Shown here: in pieces, positions 6,833-10,236 of the stretch
Layout: every line of letters begins with the position of its first letter
How positions within the stretch are numbered: position 1 is the first letter of the stretch
NCBI GenBank assembly: GCA_949035555.1
Contig: CAROLD010000029.1
Location: forward strand, 1 to 10,236
Origin: an uncultured bacterium
Lineage (GTDB): Bacteria; Cyanobacteriota; Vampirovibrionia; Gastranaerophilales; Gastranaerophilaceae
Direction of reading: 5' to 3'
Length of the DNA stretch: 10,236 nucleotides
The notes under the pieces: generated by a model
Databases searched by the model: none
Seen by the model: only the letters and a program-made list of their open reading frames with translations
What the model was told of the DNA's origin: nothing
Position numbers and translations under genes: made by a program

Positions 6833-7855
6833 ATGAAAAAACTGTTAATTTGTATTATGACACTATTATTAATCATAGGATGTTCAGCAATGACAATGGC
6901 ACAGGATAGCACATGGGATAAAACCTTCAAAAGAAGTGACAAAGTCGATGTAAAAAAAGTAAACTTTAAAAACCGCTACGGGATAACTTTAGCGGGAGAT
7001 TTGTATACTCCTAAAAATGCAAAAGGTAAACTTGCGGCAATTGCAATAAGCGGCCCGTTTGGTGCAGTAAAAGAACAATCTTCCGGATTATATGCGCAAA
7101 CACTTGCTGAACTCGGGTTTATAACCCTTGCATTCGACCCGTCTTATACAGGAGAAAGTTCAGGAGAACCAAGGCATGTTGCATCCCCTGATATTAATAC
7201 GGAAGATTTTTCTGCCGCTGTTGATTTTTTGAGTAATCAACCAAATATTGACCCTGAAAAAATAGGCATTTTAGGGATTTGCGGATTTGGCGGGATGGGG
7301 TTGAATGCTGTAGCTATGGATACAAGAATCAAAGGAACAGTAACAGTTACAATGTATGATATGAGCCGTGTGAATGCTAACGATTATTATGATGCAATGG
7401 ATGAAAACGCACGCTATGAACAACGCGAAAAACTTAATGCGCAAAGAACTCAAGATTTTAAAAACGGCACATACGCTCCAAGTTCAGGTCTGCCTGAAAA
7501 ATTAACAGGAGAAGAGCCTCAGTTTGTAAAAGAATACTGGGAATACTACAAAACTCCGCGAGGATTTCACAAACGTGCAATAAATTCTAACAGCAACTGG
7601 AATATGACTTCTTCACTATCATTTATGACAATGCCGATTTTATCTTACAGCAACGAAATAAGAAATGCCGTTCTAATGATACACGGAGAAAAAGCTCACA
7701 GCAGATATTTTTCGGAAGATGCTTTCAAAAAACTAAAAGGTGACAACAAAGAATTACTAATTGTCAAAGACGCAAATCATGTGGATTTGTACGACAATTT
7801 GGATAAAATCCCGTTTGATAAAATTGCAAGTTTTTATAAAGAATATTTGAAATAA
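6833..7855 (+). CDS. Exported dienelactone-hydrolase-like protein with Cys nucleophile, probable lipoprotein
   Basis: The 340-residue protein starts with a signal peptide (KK, then a hydrophobic core at about 4-15) and a lipobox-like IIGC, which would lipidate C17. A signal peptidase I cut after TMA (residue 23) is the alternative. The mature part is an alpha/beta hydrolase of the group that includes E. coli YcjY. Its nucleophile elbow is GICGFGG with C150 in place of Ser, as in dienelactone hydrolase. Further landmarks are TMYDMSRV (173-180), YKTPRGFHKRAINS (239-252), MTMPILSY (265-272), IHGEKAHSRYFSE (283-295) with E286 or a nearby acid, and the catalytic His in ANHVDLYD (H316). AAGGAGG directly after the previous stop provides the ribosome binding site, so it is co-transcribed with the hydrolase at 5951. 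A terminator follows. Substrate unknown. Confidence 0.88.
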   Translation: MKKLLICIMTLLLIIGCSAMTMAQDSTWDKTFKRSDKVDVKKVNFKNRYGITLAGDLYTPKNAKGKLAAIAISGPFGAVKEQSSGLYAQTLAELGFITLAFDPSYTGESSGEPRHVASPDINTEDFSAAVDFLSNQPNIDPEKIGILGICGFGGMGLNAVAMDTRIKGTVTVTMYDMSRVNANDYYDAMDENARYEQREKLNAQRTQDFKNGTYAPSSGLPEKLTGEEPQFVKEYWEYYKTPRGFHKRAINSNSNWNMTSSLSFMTMPILSYSNEIRNAVLMIHGEKAHSRYFSEDAFKKLKGDNKELLIVKDANHVDLYDNLDKIPFDKIASFYKEYLK

Positions 7856-7878
7856 ATAAAATTATTTAATCAGATTAG

Positions 7879-7908
7879 AACAGGCAAAATTTTGCCTGTT
7901 TTTGTTTT
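7879..7908 (+). terminator. Rho-independent terminator of the hydrolase operon
   Basis: AACAGGCAAAA (7879-7889) and TTTTGCCTGTT (7890-7900) form a perfect 11-bp inverted repeat; the physical loop is within AAAATTTT. TTTGTTTT follows on the plus strand. It begins 23 bases after the stop of the lipoprotein gene and ends that operon before the MurF-like gene. A perfect TATAAT (7908-7913) overlaps the end of the T tract and could be the -10 of the next gene, but no -35 box is evident. Confidence 0.9.
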
Positions 7909-7939
7909 ATAATTATTTAGGCTAGCAATAGGAGCTGTT

Positions 7940-10168
7940 ATGAAACCAATCTCTTTAGATAAAATTTGTGAAATTCTTGAAGTAAAAAATCCGTTTGGAA
8001 ATAAAATAATTGAATATGTTTGTTTTAGAGAAAAACTTATAAAGAAAAACAGTTTATATTTCACGATAATTACAGAAGGTTTTGACGGCTATGATTTCAA
8101 TTTTCAGAAAATAAAAGATTCAGAAAGTATTGTAATTTCCACAAAACAAATTTCTGATTTACCCTGCATAATTGTTGAAGATAGTCTCAAAAGTTTATAC
8201 AAAATTGCCGAATATTGCAGAACCAAATATGAAAATCTTAAAACTGTAGTTGTCACAGGTTCTATCGGAAAAACTTCAACCAAAGAAATGGTTTATTCCA
8301 CATTGCAGGCTCATGCCAAAACTCTGCGAAACTCCGGTTCTGCAAACTCCTGCCGCGAAACTTGCCGTTTGGTCTTTAACACAGATGATGAAGTTGAACA
8401 TATTGTAATGGAATTAGGATTGCGCTCCCCGAACAAACCTTTTGTTAATTCTTCAAAAATTTTAGCTCCTGATGCGGTTTTGATTACCAATATCGGGAAT
8501 TCTCATATAGAAAATTTTAATTCAAAAGCTCACATTCTGGAACACAAATTATCAGCAGCGGCACATATTAAACCTGACGGAGTTCTGGTGTTAAACGGGG
8601 ACGACGAACTGCTTTTTAATATTCAATACAGCCACAAAACAATCTTCTTCGGTATTCATAACGAACAAGCCGATTATTTAGCAAAAGATATTAAAATGAC
8701 TAATGACGGTATTGATTTTATTGCAGTATCAAAAAACGGGGAACTAAATATACCGCTGCATTTGAACGCTGTTGGAGAACACAATATTCTGAATGCGCTT
8801 GCCTCAGTTGTAATCGGTAAGCTGTTTAACCTGACAGATGAAGAAATTCAAGCAGGGATTGCAAATTATCAGCCGACAGGTTTCAGAAACAATGTGGTAA
8901 AAGGTTATAAAAATAATATTATTATTGCGGACTGCAACAACGCAACCCCGGAATCTATGATAAGCGGTTTTGAAACACTGAAAAGCATAGACTGCAAAGG
9001 TCGTAAAATTGCAATTCTCGGACATATGATGAGGCTTGGCAAACACAGCGAAAGACTTCACCGCCAAACAGGAAAAGATGTCTTAAAATATAATTTTGAT
9101 TTAATTCTGACATTTGGGCTTGATGCGCATTATATTTACGAGGAAGTGAAAAATGCAGGTAAACCTGCAATAGAATTCTTTTCAAAGCCTGATTTGGTAA
9201 AATTTTTACGTGACTATGTAAAAGAAGAAGATGCTATTTTATTTAAGGGTGTAGAAAAATTTCATAATTTTTCTGATTTATTCTATGATTTCAATAACCC
9301 TGACTACCAGCCGCCGGAAGAATTTTACGGCGGGGCATATGCAAATGATATTGCCTGTCACAGCGATGCCGAAGCCCTTTATTTCGGGGATAATTCACAA
9401 TGCTATATCAGAAAAAATATTCATAAAAAAATTCACGTGAAAGATATTCTGCTTGTTATAGCGGCAATAATGGTTATAGAAAATTCAAATTTGTCTGACA
9501 AAGTAACTATATCTTCTTTGGCGGCATCAAAATTTGTCAAAAATACAAGCATAAGATTTAACAGTACAAATATTTTTACCGTTGAAGATTTGGTTTACGC
9601 AATGATGTTTAAATCATCATTTGAAGCAGCATATGCGCTCATTGAACATGCATTCGGAGACTTCAACAATTTCCGAAATGCATTATCTGAAAAATTTAAA
9701 GAACTGGGCATTGTTAATACATCAATCAGCAGTTTTTCACACCAAATAAGTACTGAAAATTACACCACAGCGTTTGATATGTATATCATAACAAAATATG
9801 CATTAAAAAATCCTGAATTTGTCAAAATAATTTCCGGAATATCTTACACGTTGACCAATCATAAATCAGGGAGACAAACTCCTATTTTTACCAATAATAA
9901 ACTTTTGACACATGAACCAAAGGTTTCATATTTGGATTATTTTTCAAAATATGCCCTCGGAATTAAATGCGAAAATATCTATGATGAAGCAAATGAAATA
10001 AAATGCAGAAGTCTTATATCCTGCATCCAGAAAGATGATGATTATATTGTTGGAATTATCTTAGGCTCTGATGAATTTTATTATTGCAATAATACCTATA
10101 TTGACATGAAAAGGATATTTGAAAAAGTTGTAAAATACCCCTGCCCGGCTACTGAGTCAAAAGCATAA
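7940..10168 (+). CDS. MurF-like Mur ligase fused to a degenerate D-Ala-D-Ala carboxypeptidase (S11) domain
   Basis: This is a 742-residue cytosolic fusion; MurF alone is about 450. Residues 1-455 follow the MurF layout: P-loop TGSIGKTSTKEM (106-117), MELG (157-160), TNIGNSHIENF (183-193), a Lys (K203) where the carbamylated Lys is expected, GEHNILNALA (279-288), ADCNNATPESM (330-340, MurF DxYNANPxSM) and LGHMMRLG (360-367). Changes from MurF consensus include KGVEK (436-440) for KGSR and Asn-Ser for the NN motif near 136. Residues 465-735 align with S11 peptidases (SDKVTISSLAAS, FTVEDLVYAMM, STENYTTAFDM, KNPEFVKIISG). The catalytic motifs are gone: DILL (502-505) for SxxK, SSF (559-561) for SGN, KCE (676-678) for KTG. 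No signal peptide precedes this half, whereas true S11 enzymes are exported. AGGAG lies 6 bases before the ATG. It is probably a Mur ligase paralogue with a non-catalytic binding domain; its role is unknown. Confidence 0.85.
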   Translation: MKPISLDKICEILEVKNPFGNKIIEYVCFREKLIKKNSLYFTIITEGFDGYDFNFQKIKDSESIVISTKQISDLPCIIVEDSLKSLYKIAEYCRTKYENLKTVVVTGSIGKTSTKEMVYSTLQAHAKTLRNSGSANSCRETCRLVFNTDDEVEHIVMELGLRSPNKPFVNSSKILAPDAVLITNIGNSHIENFNSKAHILEHKLSAAAHIKPDGVLVLNGDDELLFNIQYSHKTIFFGIHNEQADYLAKDIKMTNDGIDFIAVSKNGELNIPLHLNAVGEHNILNALASVVIGKLFNLTDEEIQAGIANYQPTGFRNNVVKGYKNNIIIADCNNATPESMISGFETLKSIDCKGRKIAILGHMMRLGKHSERLHRQTGKDVLKYNFDLILTFGLDAHYIYEEVKNAGKPAIEFFSKPDLVKFLRDYVKEEDAILFKGVEKFHNFSDLFYDFNNPDYQPPEEFYGGAYANDIACHSDAEALYFGDNSQCYIRKNIHKKIHVKDILLVIAAIMVIENSNLSDKVTISSLAASKFVKNTSIRFNSTNIFTVEDLVYAMMFKSSFEAAYALIEHAFGDFNNFRNALSEKFKELGIVNTSISSFSHQISTENYTTAFDMYIITKYALKNPEFVKIISGISYTLTNHKSGRQTPIFTNNKLLTHEPKVSYLDYFSKYALGIKCENIYDEANEIKCRSLISCIQKDDDYIVGIILGSDEFYYCNNTYIDMKRIFEKVVKYPCPATESKA

Positions 10169-10181
10169 ATTTTACATAGAT

Positions 10182-10236
10182 ACTTAACAAATATTCATAC
10201 GACCAACCAAGTGCCTAAGACAAGTGCTTTAGGTTA
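10182..10236 (-). repeat. Terminal inverted repeat, right copy (55 bp)
   Basis: This is the exact reverse complement of bases 1-55. It begins 13 bases after the stop codon of the MurF-like fusion gene. Apart from a weak CCTAA/TTAGG dyad there is no T-tailed hairpin, so it is not an obvious terminator for that gene. Confidence 0.95.

Noticed and set aside
8804..9185. Two minus-strand open frames inside the MurF-like gene
   Set aside because: Both lie wholly antisense to conserved Mur ligase motifs and have no ribosome binding sites or recognisable domains.

Overview
This is an AT-rich bacterial segment with ordinary Shine-Dalgarno sites, one tRNA gene and eight protein genes, all of which look chromosomal. 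Nothing in it identifies the lineage firmly. A small XRE regulator of a type common in host-associated low-GC bacteria, a NavAb-like sodium channel, a hexameric GdhA and a probable lipoprotein suggest an anaerobic or gut-type bacterium. Gastranaerophilales or a similar group is only a guess. There are no phage, plasmid-replication, transposase, CRISPR or rRNA genes.

Layout, left to right. Positions 1-55 are an exact inverted copy of 10182-10236, so the whole segment is flanked by identical inverted 55-mers. On the minus strand follow an initiator tRNA-fMet (192-268) with its own terminator, a 34-bp partial duplicate of its 5' end about 300 bp upstream (537-570), and a short XRE regulator (701-1018). 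Upstream of the regulator is an array of three TTACGYAA boxes. Next, still on the minus strand, are a single-domain voltage-gated sodium channel (1205-2026) and NADP-type glutamate dehydrogenase gdhA (2117-3466).

Divergent from gdhA is an uncharacterised 437-residue protein (3626-4939) that looks like a diverged GH13-type TIM barrel. It converges with, and overlaps by 11 bp, a LysR-type regulator on the minus strand (4929-5825). The LysR gene is divergent from a two-gene operon of alpha/beta hydrolases: a cytosolic Ser-type enzyme (5951-6823) and an exported Cys-type, dienelactone-hydrolase-like probable lipoprotein (6833-7855). A perfect palindrome of LysR T-N11-A form lies between them. The operon ends in a clear intrinsic terminator (7879-7908).

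The last gene (7940-10168) is the most unusual. It encodes a 742-residue fusion of a MurF-like Mur ligase with a D-Ala-D-Ala-carboxypeptidase-like (S11) domain in which all three catalytic motifs (SxxK, SxN, KTG) are replaced. It looks like a cell-wall ligase paralogue tied to a pseudo-peptidase. The genes do not form one pathway. The clearest functional unit is the LysR gene with the hydrolase pair; the MurF fusion is the best candidate for something undescribed.
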